A stretch of DNA of 64,000 bases. Origin: Ciborinia camelliae (taxonomy: Eukaryota > Ascomycota > Leotiomycetes > Helotiales > Sclerotiniaceae). The stretch is taken from contig JANPYM010000010.1 in assembly GCA_025890175.1 (NCBI GenBank), positions 339,498 through 403,497 on the forward strand, written 5' to 3'. Made by a program: the position numbers and the translations under genes. Below the pieces are notes generated by a model. That model was not told the DNA's origin. It did no database searches and worked only from the letters and a program-made list of their open reading frames with translations. Below, piece by piece: positions 1 through 11,701 of the stretch; position 1 is the first letter of the stretch, and the number at the start of each line of letters is the position of its first letter.

Positions 1-201
1 TAAAGAGTATAGACTGTTCTACATCGAGAATTTCCTTGCAACAACTTTCTAGACATATATTTCGACTCTTTTTGACACTGAATATTGTATTAAACCCCAT
101 TTATTCATCATTTTTCATCACTGCAGCTCAAGACTTTCACCAAAGTCTATTCTCCCTCTCCGACAACCCTTGTCACTACAAATACTATAATTGTTGGCGT
201 G

Positions 202-2190
202 ATGGAAGGCGAAACACATAACAAGAATGCGATACCTCCTCGGCTCGGTCTAAACCCTGATGATCCTCTACCCTCGGTGGAAAGAACCGATACAGGATCA
301 CCAGAAAGTGCGGCAGCTATAGCTCTTCTTACCATAGAACGAAGCCAGCAACAAGGTGGGATGGTTAGAAACCAGCATCGTCGAACAGCAAGCATCTCCC
401 AAATTCCACAACAACATTTCAGAGAACCAAGAGGCTCCGATTCCACCTATGCTGCGAATCTCAGTCAGTTCTTAGGTCCCCTTAATCCCCGCGGGCGACA
501 AAAACTGGACATTAACCCAGTGCCTGCTACGATATCTAGCTCGGGCCTGCAAACAACTGGTTCTCATAACTGGCAGTCTTCTTCTCAGGTTCCCAGTAAG
601 CGTTCATCGTCTCGATCTATTAATACACGCGATTCAGGTCACTTGGCAAGTCAAGTACATCCAAGCTCAAGGCAGAGCCTATACAATCACCAGGTACCTG
701 ACCAAACTACGACATCTAGAGGCGGTCCGGAAGCCCACAGGAGCCTTCGACATCCTCAAGATACACAGCAGCAGCCATCATCTCCAGCAGTGCCTGCTTT
801 TCGCTCCGGTTATGCCCAAGTTCCAACTCAAAACTCCCAGTATTCAGGCCCCGTCTCTTATAACCCGCTCACACTCGCTCTAGATCCTGACAATACTGGT
901 ACTTTAAATTATCCTCCTACTCAGGCGCCACGGAAACTACATCGGCGTGGCCAAAGCCATTCGAGTTTTTCCCTTCCAGGACTTGACTCATACATCCAGC
1001 AGAGTAGCATCCCACAGAGCCATCAAGCTCCCATTCAAGATAATAGCGACGGTGAAGAGGAAGGAGATACACTTACAACTACTGGGCCAAGCAGTACCAC
1101 TGGTGGTTTACTTGGTGTTTTAGTTCCGGTATGTATTACTCCTTACTTTTAGTACAACCACATGCTAACTAACGTATTAATGCAGCCTGGGAGAAAGAGA
1201 GGACGGCCTCTAGGGTCGAAGACGAAGAACACTAATAAAAGGAAAATACAGCCCCTAAGTGCAAGAGCAATTCTTCCTGGACCTTCAGCAACATCCGCTC
1301 TCCCATCATATGCTGTAAGTATCTATTCATCTATGATTTTGCCATACAATATCTAACCTTTTTCCTAACAGGTTCCGGTTCCTTTAAGCCAACAGTTGAC
1401 ACCAGCACGTCCAAGCCGTGAAACAAACTTCAGTCTCGCCAAAAATGCCTCTTTAATGCTCAACCCTTTCAGCAAGATCGTTCCAGGCTCGATTAAGCTG
1501 GTAGCCGATAATGATCAAGTGTGGGAATACAAGTACTCTGGCACTAGGCGAAACTGGAAAAAGGGACCAAGCGGAAAGGTCACTGTTGCGAAGCTCAATC
1601 ACTGGGCAAATACTATCTTGCGTCGAAGACTGCCTGACAACTTCCCTTTCGTTACAAGAAAGATATCAAACCCGGATCCCCCTCAACCAAAGTTCGAAAA
1701 ATGGACAGAATGGGAGAGATCATTCCTAGAGGCTCATATTTTGAATTATATTAGAGAAAATAGGAGGTATCTCGATGAAAAGGATTGGGAGAACGTTGCG
1801 GATGCGCAGAATCAAGAGTTTGTCCCCCACAGAAGGCTCCCTGGCTTGCCTTTGGCCCAGTTGACCTCACGTACACTCACGATCGACAATGTTCCTGTGG
1901 TTAGAGGTGGTGGCTTCACGAAGACCGACGGTTACTTCCCAGAACGTACGAGCTCCGAGATTCAGAATATCTTGTATAATTGGCCTGATATCCAGGAGAA
2001 AATCAAGGAGGAGGTCACTAGTATCCGTGGAAAAGTCCCAGCTTTCCTGGACTGTGACACCGAGCTTAGTGACTCAGAAGTGAGCACAGATGATGAGAAT
2101 GAAGCAAATGATACAATTGTAGTCGATGATGATGGGGATGAGCTCATGATTGAAGGGGAAAGCGATCTTGGGAGTCTTTTTAATGAATAG
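202..2190 (+). CDS. AT-hook protein with Myb/SANT-like paired module (family member 1)
   Basis: Three exons: 202-1128, 1186-1314 and 1372-2190. Both introns (57 bp each) start GTATGT/GTAAGT and end CAG; intron 1 has a textbook CTAACTAAC branch site. All joins are phase 0, giving 624 residues. I start at ATG 202 because the triplet at 199 is GTG. Residues 1-309 are Ser/Gln/Pro-rich and look disordered. Exon 2 encodes an AT-hook (GRKRGRPLG at about 311-319) followed by Lys/Arg-rich sequence. Exon 3 carries block A (YKY at 405-407, W414, LNHW at 427-430) and Myb-like block B (KWTEWE at 462-467, DW at 490-491, N-x-x-F near 499-502), then an acidic C-terminus. AT-hooks bind the minor groove of A/T-rich DNA; a nuclear role is inference. 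Same module as the genes at 15531 and 22200. Function unknown. Confidence 0.8.
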
Positions 2191-2801
2191 CATGGGATTT
2201 ATCATAATGTCGTTGATGGATGAAGGATTAAGATAGTAATGTACTTGGTTTGAAGATAATGACAATTAATTCCTTTTAATACTACTCTTATGTGAACTTC
2301 AATATATTTCGTGGCCGCCTCATAATGATTGTGGAACAAATAATAAGCAAAACAGTAGTTAATAGGCTAGAATCTTAATTCATTAGGCTTTAGCATAGAG
2401 AATTAGCCATTATAGAGTAGAATGAGATAGATATAGCAGCGGGATTCATGCAAAATCAATACTTCTCTTCATTAAAGTTTTTTACTATAATGCATGTTGT
2501 AGAACCGCCACTTTTCCGTCGTTTTCCGTCCGAAGGGGTAGTCGTTTAAGGCTTTTAATGGGATAAATATTCTCAATTCTGTAGGCTTTTGCTTAGATGA
2601 CTAGAGTACTATCATCCATTTGTGGGATATTAGTCTATAATTGTTCGAACATATTCCAAAAAGCTTTAATACTTCGCTCTAGTTTCAAAGATAGTAATAT
2701 TGAATTCTTATTAAGAATACAACCACTATGATATTACCAAGGTGTATTCTGACACGAAGGAAGCTAGGAATAGGAAGTATTCTATTGACTAGATAGTAGG
2801 A
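2191..2801. other. Intergenic, no gene seen
   Basis: A/T-rich spacer after the AT-hook gene. I see no ORF above background and no RNA gene. It probably holds the 3' UTR of the upstream gene and flank of the inverted-repeat element that follows. Confidence 0.5.
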
Positions 2802-2977
2802 TGTCACACACATCACGTCAGCATATGGGAATAGCATCATGTATCGGCAATCAGATAAAAGAACTATGCTAAAGAGGAAAGGATCCTCTTCAAGAGATCA
2901 GCACCACAAAGAGAGGATGATCACGTGACTAAACCACATGGCATTCACTAGGCACAGGCCTAAGCATGACATCTGCG
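2802..2977 (+). repeat. Left inverted repeat of the 2 kb element
   Basis: Pairs with 4616-4794 in inverted orientation. The best conserved part is the palindrome-like GAGGAAAGGATCCTCTTCA, which can itself fold through GAGGA/TCCTC. Confidence 0.7.
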
Positions 2978-4615
2978 AGACCTTTCCATCAAATGCAAGA
3001 GGAGTTCCTAAATGACCTCACTATCTGGCTAGCTTTGGACAATTTATAAGACTGTCGGACTCAATTGACCATTTAATCTTCACGCTCGAATTTCCACCCG
3101 ATGATTTTAAAGAATAGGGCTAGCAACCAGCAGCAAGCTCCCCTCATTGCCAGATAAGCCACCCTTAAGTTAAAAACCTAAAGTGGCTGGGAAATTTGAT
3201 GGAATGATGATAAAATGAATGTTCTACGATACAAGATTCTCACGCGATCCTTCAAAGTCTGAATTGAATAATTTTAGGTTTCTGCATGCAGTAATTTTGC
3301 TGTTGAACGTCTCAGGAATTTGAATACAAGTTTGCGAAGGGCATAGGCTAAGTTTTGAATTGAGCTATCACTCAATCATCTTAAATGGGATAATATCATC
3401 TGACAATGAGACAAGCATCATAGGCTCGGAGGATAAAATTAACTCAGATTTCGCTCTTCAATCCATGTATTATATATTGCCATTTCTCTGCGTCATGTAA
3501 TATCGTTCTTGGCCCACTTCCATTTTATATGACTACTTGCATGATTCTCAGCTCATTTTGCCTTCCATAAGTTCAAAATTAACTTCGTAATTTCGAAGAA
3601 AATCATACAAGTTAAATTTCTGAGGGAACAAAAGAATCGTGAGCCTCTGACACAGCGCTTGGTCTACTAGTCTTGGCGCAATTTCGCAAAAATAGGAAGA
3701 CATCATCGTAGGCTTCAACATTTCCCCGGTAGTTTATTCATAGAGTCCTCATGCTCTCTTTATTAGTTCCTAGTGTCACTTGGTTCTTCAATGTGAAGTC
3801 TGCGGCTTCGCTTCATTGCGGGGTATCCTGCTTAGTCAACACAATGCCACTCGCTTGTTCTTGTTTTCGGTTACGTAGACATCCTTAAATTAGTTTCTCA
3901 TGTGCTAGTGTTTTACAAGCTCCCTTGCCAAGATATGTTGATTTATCTGATGCTATTCCAGTACTTCTTGCATGGTTTACTTCAACTATAGATTGTCAAT
4001 TTTAGAGCAGCTTAATGTCTGGAGTAAATATGTAATCCGCATATGTATTCGTCCCCAATTTCCAGCATCGCTAAAATGATTTCGTATTTTCTCGTAGTCC
4101 ATGTTTGAAATTTTCTTATTTCTCATCCATTCATGCCACGATTTCCGGATCAGTCTTTGAATTCTCACTGCCTAACATGGGAGCCTGAGGATAAACATTC
4201 CACATCATAGCCCATGTCAGAGGTGCTTCATGGCACCCCAAGTCTTCATGCCATCTCCGTGGAAGTAAGCTACCAGATATCTTAATAGGTCAAAATTGTT
4301 TGGGGCGGAAGTTTGCACACTAGATCGTTCAGATATTAATTTCTTTTTACCTGAACACAAATTATTTTAAATCGGCTTGCAGGCACAAAAGGTTCAAAGA
4401 ACTCCATTTCTTGTTTCCTCTAAGCTGTGAGCGTTATTTGTATTTATAGTTGGCATCTTAATCCAGGTATATGGCCAGTGGCGAATTTCAACTTCCAGCG
4501 ACATAGCAATAGTGTAACCGTGGTTATATTACATGGATATCGCATCAGTTAAATTTGGAAGCTGTGGTACAAATAGTAGTTATTGTTTCAGAATTTCCAG
4601 TATCTTAATTTTACT

Positions 4616-4794
4616 GCAACATATCATGCCTAGGCCCCTGCCTAGTGAACGCATGTAGCTAGTCACTTGATCACCCTCTATATTTAGATGGTGATCTCCT
4701 GAAGAGGATCCTTTCCTCTTCAGCATACCTAGTTCTCTTATCATAGTACATGTCCATGATCCCATTCCATATGCCCCTGGTGATGTGCCTGACA
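4616..4794 (-). repeat. Right inverted repeat of the 2 kb element
   Basis: The reverse complement of this stretch aligns to 2802-2977 across nearly its whole length. The arm boundary is taken where similarity fades, so each end may be off by about 10 bp. Confidence 0.7.
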
Positions 4795-5580
4795 CAAAAG
4801 AAATTACTCTATATTCGGACCAAAACCTTATCATCACTTTCTATGTTTGATGTATTGTCTGATTAATATCTATATTTGCATCTCATATACATTATGCATT
4901 GAACCACAGATGATATTAATCTAACTTCATTTATGTCATTCCACATTCAAGATCCTTGGTCTGAAAAATATCAGATGTACAATTTGAAATGCTCCAGGTT
5001 GATTTATGTCTCTCAAGATTTTTATATGGGAAAATTAGATTGCTTTTCTCAAATAAAGACTTTGTTTTATGTAAATTAAAGCACAACAACATTTTGATGA
5101 GTTTTAAGTATAAAAGTACTTTGTCCTAAATATCTAAGGTTTCTATCTCAAATCTCCTGAAAAGCCTTCTGTGGTTGTCTAGAACTACCCCTTAAGTTCA
5201 TCGAGCCTATTATGGCCATTTTAGGTCCACAGTACAGAAGCCACAATAAGTCAACATTCATCTAGGGTAGGGGTATTCGTCTAATGGTAGTCTAACAATG
5301 GTATATATTCACGTGATTGAAAAACTAATATTAATATTGAATATTGTTTAACCATTCCGAAGTGGCTCCGATATCCCTGGCCTCAACAATCCAAGGCTCC
5401 TTCTTCCACTTGGTCTTTGTAACCTCAAAGCTTGTTGAAGATCAGTTCCAGATCAGCCAAGGTAAGTCTAGCATCTACATATTTACATGTCTCTCTTTAT
5501 TCTTCATTCTCCCCAGGCTAACAACAACCTTAATAATAGTATTCAGCCATCCTCACTTCTTCAACAAATTGATCCTCAAG
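4795..5580. other. Upstream region of the next gene
   Basis: No gene seen up to about 5340. From 5344 an open frame runs into the next gene, but it contains an intron-like stretch (GTAAGT at 5462, CCCCAG near 5516) and a pyrimidine-rich leader. I read it as promoter and 5' UTR, possibly with a leader intron. Confidence 0.4.
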
Positions 5581-6375
5581 ATGTCACGCACAAATTCAAA
5601 CAAGACGATCTACTGTTTCTTCCCTCCAGTAATTGGCGCTTTAACTTCTTCTCTAAGAGCCAACCCTGCTGGTAAGGGTACGAAGAGCCATGGTCACTGG
5701 GTCCTGAAGAATAATCAAGACTGCGCTGAGGCAGTAATCGGAGTTCCAGAACCAAACAAAATGCGTATCGGATTGGTCAACTTGCAGGAACCCGAATTAG
5801 ATCGAGAGGTCTTCTATGACCGAGGTTTTGGAGAGCCATTCGACTGGAACGATGCAAGTGATCTCTCTCTCTTGAACGAGTGGAGACAAGAAAAGATTCG
5901 AAAGTACACCAGGATGAGCCCGGGACAAATGGAGCGTACAAAGGTTACCAAGGACCAGGATGTTACGCACAAGGCTGTTACGAAGGCTGCTAAGGAACAG
6001 GTTGCTAAGCCCCAGGTTGTTCAGCCCCATGTTGCCAAGAACCAGGATACTAGAGGATCTGGATCGAGAGGAAACTTGGAGTCTCATGATTCTAGCCATG
6101 AACTCCTCGAATTGGTGAATCACGGGAAGGAAGTTCAGGCATTTCGTGTTCACAAACGCCCATCACCAAAACCCAGATCCAGGCGTCGCCAGAATCCACA
6201 TAAAGGACAGGTCGAATTTCTTCCTGTTGATCTTGACAAGGTTGCTAGTTTAACACCAGAACAACAGCAGCGTCGCTACCAGGTTCAGAGCAGAAGCTGG
6301 AACATGATCAATAATGTCATTGAAAAGTCGTTCGACTACCCAGGTCGGGAGATTGGAATCATCTATAATATCTGA
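5581..6375 (+). CDS. Hypothetical protein with block A of the cluster family (member 2)
   Basis: Single exon, 264 residues from ATG 5581, chosen because it follows a pyrimidine-rich leader and a purine-ending context (CAAGATG). Residues about 78-109 match block A of the paralogues: V-x-Y, then DW at 88-89, LNEWR at 98-102 and IRK at 106-108. The Myb-like block B is missing at the expected place. In its stead there is a Lys/Val/Gln-rich imperfect repeat segment (about 120-155) and a basic stretch (RPSPKPRSRRR). A weak alternative is a 3' intron from GTCGGG at about 6344 to CTCTGCAG at about 6405, which would change the last residues. Function unknown; a truncated or diverged family member is likely. 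Confidence 0.6.
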   Translation: MSRTNSNKTIYCFFPPVIGALTSSLRANPAGKGTKSHGHWVLKNNQDCAEAVIGVPEPNKMRIGLVNLQEPELDREVFYDRGFGEPFDWNDASDLSLLNEWRQEKIRKYTRMSPGQMERTKVTKDQDVTHKAVTKAAKEQVAKPQVVQPHVAKNQDTRGSGSRGNLESHDSSHELLELVNHGKEVQAFRVHKRPSPKPRSRRRQNPHKGQVEFLPVDLDKVASLTPEQQQRRYQVQSRSWNMINNVIEKSFDYPGREIGIIYNI

Positions 6376-9300
6376 GTCTCTCAAATCTTGACATTATCTC
6401 TGCAGGATTTCCTCAACCGACTCTTTCAACTCGCCAGTCTTCAAATGAAGTTCGACGATAGTTCTGCAGAGCCTCCTTCTCAATTCTTTAGATTCGACTT
6501 GGATCCTTCCCCATTTCATGGGTCTGGTCGATTACAAGATAGCACAGCAGCGATAGCAGCTAGATGCCGATAGCAATAGGTTTACATGGGATCAAGGGTG
6601 GCAGTTTTAATGCTGAGGCTTTTTTATGGGACCTAGTTAGATAACAATCATGACCCGGGGTCTTCAAACAACTTCTGCAGTCTTCCATCTGAACCCTTTG
6701 CAAATTTGTGACTTGATTAGCCCCCTTTCCACCCTTGAATAAGGTTCCAGGTCAAAATAAACCTCAATGGCCTATGGGGCTATTTTATACCATTGATGAG
6801 ACCTAAGATTCAGTTTCTTGTTCTTCAAGCCTTTCTAGCATGGATTTCATTTCAAACCAAAAATTCTACATATACCTGTTGCGATGAGGACCTCTGTATT
6901 ACACATCGGCATATAATCTTCAGCGACCGATTAGCCTTATAAAGGTAGATTTTACACGTCGGGTTTCATGATTAGATGGAAGTCTGATAGCCTCGCCAAA
7001 GAAAAGCTCTGTTTGTTGCCTATGATTTAACCAGTAAAATGCAGTAAAATTACTTCCTGCTTCCAGATTTATATGTTCCACAGTTATAATCAAATGGGCC
7101 TGGCGAAAATTGATCCATTCTCACCATTTTCCAAAGTCAAAATGCCTAATGAAAATACCGATTTAAGATTGTTTTTCATTACAGAAGCAACCATAGGGCT
7201 GCCTTTCGAGATCCAGTCATCAAAGTCACTACGCTTCAAATGTTTAATTCAAGGTTGATTCTTTACTCCCAAGAATTCTCCGATAATAACGATGTTCTGC
7301 AAAGCTCCGTGGGATATATATTAGACCTATCATCCCACAAGGTTGTTTCCCGCTTCAAGAAAGACTACCAGACAGATCCGATGAAAGAAGTCGCGCAAGT
7401 TAGATATTGGAAGTAGGATGGTAAGAGTGGTTTTGGAACTCAAAATCCCTTCAGACAAGTGCTAATTCAGATCTAGTTCTTCTTATAAAGCAGGCCCTTT
7501 ATCTATACCACGAGAGACAGAAAACTCCATACAATTTATACAACAACATTGGGCATCTATCGCGTCGAAAGTCTTTGCCTCCCTCAAATTTGAAGTCCAT
7601 TCCTTCTTTACACTTCCCCACAAATCACCAAAACGGAACTTTATCGGCGTAGCATCTGGCTTGGAAATCGTGGCATGTATGGTGGATCTTACGAAAGGGG
7701 TTTTATGGGTATAAGCTTTGGGATAGAGTGAACCCGTGTTAAATGGCTCCAAATATTATTTCAGGGACGCACCAGTGATGGGCCCGGTAGGCTCAGGTAT
7801 AGATGGTGGAAAGTATAATTATTACAATATGGATTAATTCAAGTTTTTATGGGGGTTCTTTATACTGCTTAAATCACTTTCGCATATCTAGGGAAGCATT
7901 TTTATTTGGGAAGGGAGACGAGTGTTAGATACCTAAGCAGAAGATAAACGGGCCCAGAAGGGGCATTTGGAGGGGGGCAGCCGGTGAAAACTTTGGTGAG
8001 AAATAGGGAGGTTTACGGACTATAAAGAGAGAATTGGGGCATGATCCATCAGAAATGCTGATACTTGAGTGAAAGATGGAGAATATGGGAGAGAGGGAGT
8101 GAGAATTCCACCCGGTAGGACTTTAAATCTTCCAGACCAAACGAAGAAACATTGATTAGTGGCAATCTAGTATTTCTTTCTCCTATTCCTCTGGAGCTTT
8201 CAATCAGTTGCAAGATCTCAACTACTCAAACAATCCCATCTCTCCCTTCGTATTCCCCCTCCCCATGTCTATCTCGCACGACAAACATTCATCTTTTCTC
8301 CGACATCCCCTCATCCTCTTATCTCCCAATAACCTTTGGTATTCCACACAATTATTGATCTCCCATATCTCTCTGGAGCATTCGCCAAAAGAGGAAGATG
8401 ATAACTGTCAAGGACATAAAAGATTCAGTTTTATGTATATTTGGAGGCTCAGGCAGAAGAGAGAAAACATACACCCATCTAGTAGGCAATGGAGAATCCA
8501 AGTGGCAATCTCATCTTCGGTTGGAACTTCATCTGAAGTAGAATTGGGACATGCTCGCTTCATTTCGAAATGCTGCTAGCAGAGTGTCTTTTGTCTGGTG
8601 GTTGGATTTGATATGCTGCTGGATTGGGATGAAATATCTGGGCTTGTAATAGAGTGTCGTGATTTAAGGTGTAGCCTTCTATGCCAGACATAACTGTATT
8701 CACTTCCTTGATTATCTTCAGTGAATGAGAACGAATCAAAGAATTGTAGACATTTCAATAACCCGAATTTTGGTTTTGGCCGATGTCTACAAGAGATTTC
8801 CCCACGCAATTTAGCCAAGCTAAAAGAATATGTTAGAAGCCAGTTCCTTTTTTTCCACTCTTAAATCCTTCTCACATCCTCGATGAGGAGCAAAATGATC
8901 GGACCATACATAATGGAGAAAAGCTTTCAAACTTCCGCATATTGTTGGTTGAAAAATGAGAAAGCTAGCCACTGACAGACTTTTGTCGGCTGTTTAAAGG
9001 GAGCGAAGAGGAGGGTTTCTAAATCCAAGACCGATAATTTATAGTAGTAAAACATGCCTTGTTATCACAATTACACACTATATTATGTCTCTGCATAACC
9101 ATCTTATCCCCCAAAACCTTGTTAGTAACTCCGGTTAGCAGTCTGGCAAATGATTCTATTTTTATGGATAATTTCCTGATGAATCCTGAGAGCCTGGCGG
9201 GACTTGGTGTTGATAATTACACGTTTTTAAATGAGGCATATCCATTCGCTCAGTGGCCAATTTCTCTGTAGCCAATTACCCTGTAGTCTATCCCAAGGAA

Positions 9301-9430
9301 GAAGATCTCTAGCTACCTAAGCGGTGGTAGTTTGGAGGTTGCTTGTTTCTCTTATATTTCGTCCTTTTCTTTGTCATCTAATGATAGAATCATGATAAGA
9401 ATGAGGAATGATGAATGGCGTTAATCATTT
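6376..9430. other. 3 kb intergenic stretch without a supported gene
   Basis: Several short open frames (61-123 codons) exist on both strands, but none has a good start, splice pattern or recognisable domain. 8208-8320 is pyrimidine-rich like a fungal 5' UTR. 9160-9271 encodes a protein-like 37-residue tail with no gene body upstream. Decayed gene remnants are possible. Confidence 0.4.
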
Positions 9431-9924
9431 CTATGGATGAGTTACTAATGAGCATTCACCTTGCGAATTTACTTTCATCGAGCATAGATCGCAGAACTCA
9501 ACACGTTGCTGTAGAAACAAGATCATAATCGTAGTGACCGAAGATTGATTGATCAACAGATAGCTAGAACCACGAGAAAGGATGCTGTTCAATTCGACGA
9601 AGGGTATAAGAGAGTGACCGTGGTGAAACGTGACTTCGACACATTGCTGGAAGACTTCATACACGTAACATGACTTCGTTTCACATTCAGACACGGCTGT
9701 AAAATAAAAAGTATCAGAGAAGAGAGAATGGATAAAAGGTTCCATTGTTTAATACCTAACCAAAACCCTGATTCGCTATGAGTTTCTGCAACTCGCCGCT
9801 GAGGTATCCCTCCGGAGACACCTGCAATAAAAGATGGCCAACCGTCGCCCAAAGAAATATACCACGACCCTGATGCTAGATTATACCTCTTACCAAGCCC
9901 AAAAGAAAAACCAAGAGATAAATT
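9431..9924 (-). CDS. Partial hypothetical protein, two exons, start not found
   Basis: Exon 9756-9924 (after acceptor TTACAG) joins exon 9431-9696 across a 59 bp intron (donor GTATTA, acceptor TTACAG) in phase 1. This gives 144 residues to a stop at 9431. The encoded segment has a Gly/Ser-rich aromatic part followed by a Cys-bearing part (SECETKSC, QQC, FCDLC). I could not find an upstream exon with an ATG; in the same frame a stop lies just before the acceptor. It could be a decayed gene or one whose first exon I missed. No family recognised. Confidence 0.3.
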
Positions 9925-10205
9925 CTGTAATCAGAACAACCAATGATGAGAACAACCAACGACGGAAAAGCAATTCAGCGTATTGTGTATTAAATCCTTG
10001 CAAACATCGCTTTTCCCCAGTTATTCGGCGACGAAATATAATTATTCTCTTTCCAGTTTTTGAGTTCGAAAGGTTCGTATTCAAAACGAAGTTTGGTCAG
10101 ATCTTCATCCACTTTGCCGCACACAGTCGTGTTTTCTCTCGGTTCAGAGGAGTGACAGTGCAGGTGTATTCAATAACCATTTCCACCCCTCAATTTTACC
10201 ACATA

Positions 10206-10706
10206 CTAGCGGCGTCTGCGTGATCGCTTTTCTTTTTCCAAAGAGGTCTTCTGGGATGACTCTGGAATATGATGTCAGAAATGTTCATTACTGTGAATCA
10301 GTGAAAACCTACCGTTTGACTTGCTAGTATCATGTTTATATCCTAGCCAATCAAGAATTTCCTTCAAGTGATGATGATGCGTGCGGAAAGCGAGCCCTCG
10401 GAGAGAATCTTCGGATCTTGCTGATAAGATGCGGCCATTTGGCAGCTTTTCGGTTCCAATTCCACTATGGAGCAGCTCTCCTTTATGCTGAGAAGTGCCA
10501 GCAAAGTGTTCATTGAAACTTTCTGTGACTAACTTCCAGTCGAGTTTCAGTTTCGGCAATCGACCTTGTATTCTGTGCGGTGATAAATCTATTATGATCT
10601 CACAAAGCTTTTTTATCTCTTCAACAGTCCAACGGTTCTTTATCGAGGATTTTATCTTGCGGCCTTTTGCTCGACGAAACCCGAGATCCTTACGAAGGTC
10701 CCCCAT
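10206..10706 (-). CDS. Small Myb/SANT-like protein (family member 3)
   Basis: Two exons on the minus strand: 10313-10706 and 10206-10261. The 51 bp intron has donor GTAGGT, acceptor TTCCAG and phase 1. The protein is 149 residues. It is almost only block B: RWTVEE at 25-30, DW at 56-57, FNEHFAGT at 64-71, GEL at 76-78, then block C with RSEDSL at 97-102. The 22k paralogue has the same order (WTHDE, DW, N-x-x-F-x-G, Q-x-x-GEL, RTPDGL). The short second exon adds a strongly basic tail ending RSRRRR, a likely nuclear localisation signal. Block A is absent. Nuclear DNA-binding is inference; it may act as a stand-alone domain or be a gene fragment that kept an open frame. Confidence 0.65.
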
Positions 10707-10850
10707 TGTCGAGTTGTCTCAAGAATTGGATTATTCTTTTCCTTTAAGTTGTTACGGATGATAATTCTGATAGAGTGAAATAATGTGCAAATAGTTTGGG
10801 ATATTTGGAGTGATGTTTTCTTGCAAGTCCCATATCTTTCAAGATGCAAT

Positions 10851-11701
10851 TTATTGATTGTTTTGTTCGTCACCAGGTTCTTCACCCTTTCCCTTGTTGG
10901 AAATAGATTCCTGAGGAATTAGAACGGAAGTCACAACCGAACCATGTACATTTCTTTGTGTGCCCATGGACACGAGAATTTTGGCAGCCTTTAAAAATCA
11001 TGATTCGTGAGTATGGCAAAGTTTATTCATAGTGGGGATAGTACCTTAATAACATCCGCTTCTTCCTTATCCCCCCCTTGTATGACTTCCTTGCCATCTT
11101 TCACATTGATATTCGTACCCTGACCATGTACCAACCCATCATCTTGCTTCTGCGTAGCCTTTGTTGTCTCAATCTCAATCTCAATCCTTTCAGACATCCT
11201 ACAAACCCCCCAGCGTGCCCATCGATTCAATTCCTCCGCCGCTCTATTCTCATTCAGATCCTCCAGGTCTGGCGCAAGACGACGAAACTCTCTTCGAACC
11301 TGAAGATAGGTCTTTGGCTCATGCACAGGGCTCAACTCAACTGTCTTGAGTATTTCCGTATAAAACTTTGCTTCTCTTCCAAGGGGAAAGTCCTGGTCAT
11401 CATGCCTGGAAAACAAAATGATATGGCGTACCATGTCACGACAGAGATGGTTTCGGTTGAATGCATATGAAAGGTCACGAACTGCAATCATTTCAGCGTC
11501 GCTCAGTGTGGCGCCTTCAATGAGCTTGAGATTGAAGGGGTGAAATTTCTCCGCAGTCCTAGCAGTTTGAAGAATTCTGCGTAGGGAATCAACATCATCA
11601 AAGTCCATGGTATCAAACAGATTGTTCCAGCGAGGGTACTCTTGATCTAGGATTGGATTATGCCAGCGAGGATAGTTTTGGCCAGGAATTGGGCGAGCCA
11701 T
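10851..11701 (-). CDS. Hypothetical protein, 264 residues
   Basis: Two minus-strand exons: 11045-11701 and 10851-10988. The 56 bp intron has donor GTACTA and acceptor TTTAAAG, phase 0. The N-terminus holds a short duplicated motif (YPRWHNPILDQ then YPRWNNLFD). The middle (about residues 30-165) is predicted mostly helical by eye, with an acidic/hydrophobic pattern (MDFDDVDSLRRIL, LSDAEMIAV). The C-terminus is Lys/Glu-rich. Weak similarity to the neighbour at 12966-14326: the spacing of LRRIL..A / IRRIV..A and a downstream L-S-x-x-E/V segment agrees. No known domain recognised. It lies 145 bp upstream of the small Myb-like gene on the same strand. Confidence 0.6.

Larger units (their letters stand above)
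2802..4794. mobile_element. Degraded ~2 kb element with long inverted repeats
   Basis: The left arm (about 2802-2977) and right arm (about 4616-4794) are inverted copies over roughly 180 bp with many mismatches and small gaps. Shared landmarks read inward are TGTCA..CACATCAC, GCATATGG, AGAACTA, the near-identical GAGGAAAGGATCCTCTTCA core, GAGATCA, TCACTAGGCA and GGCCTA-GCATGA. The interior has no ORF longer than about 60 codons. This structure fits an old DNA transposon or a large non-autonomous derivative. I could not identify a superfamily or a target-site duplication. Confidence 0.7.

Noticed and set aside
5265..5300. tRNA-like word TTCGTCTAATGGTAGTC
   Set aside because: No B-box, no closing acceptor stem and no anticodon loop in the right place.
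7483..7752. 89-codon minus-strand frame with CCCINC motif
   Set aside because: Starts with TTG, no exon partner, no recognised family.
8208..8579. Plus-strand frames near 8.2-8.6 kb after a UTR-like pyrimidine stretch
   Set aside because: No frame shows a domain; the best alternative (ATG at 8398) ends after 47 codons.
9059..9271. Frame ending in NPESLAGLGVDNYTFLNEAYPF, reminiscent of a fungal transcription factor tail
   Set aside because: Only about 40 protein-like residues, no upstream gene body or acceptor I could trust; perhaps a decayed remnant.
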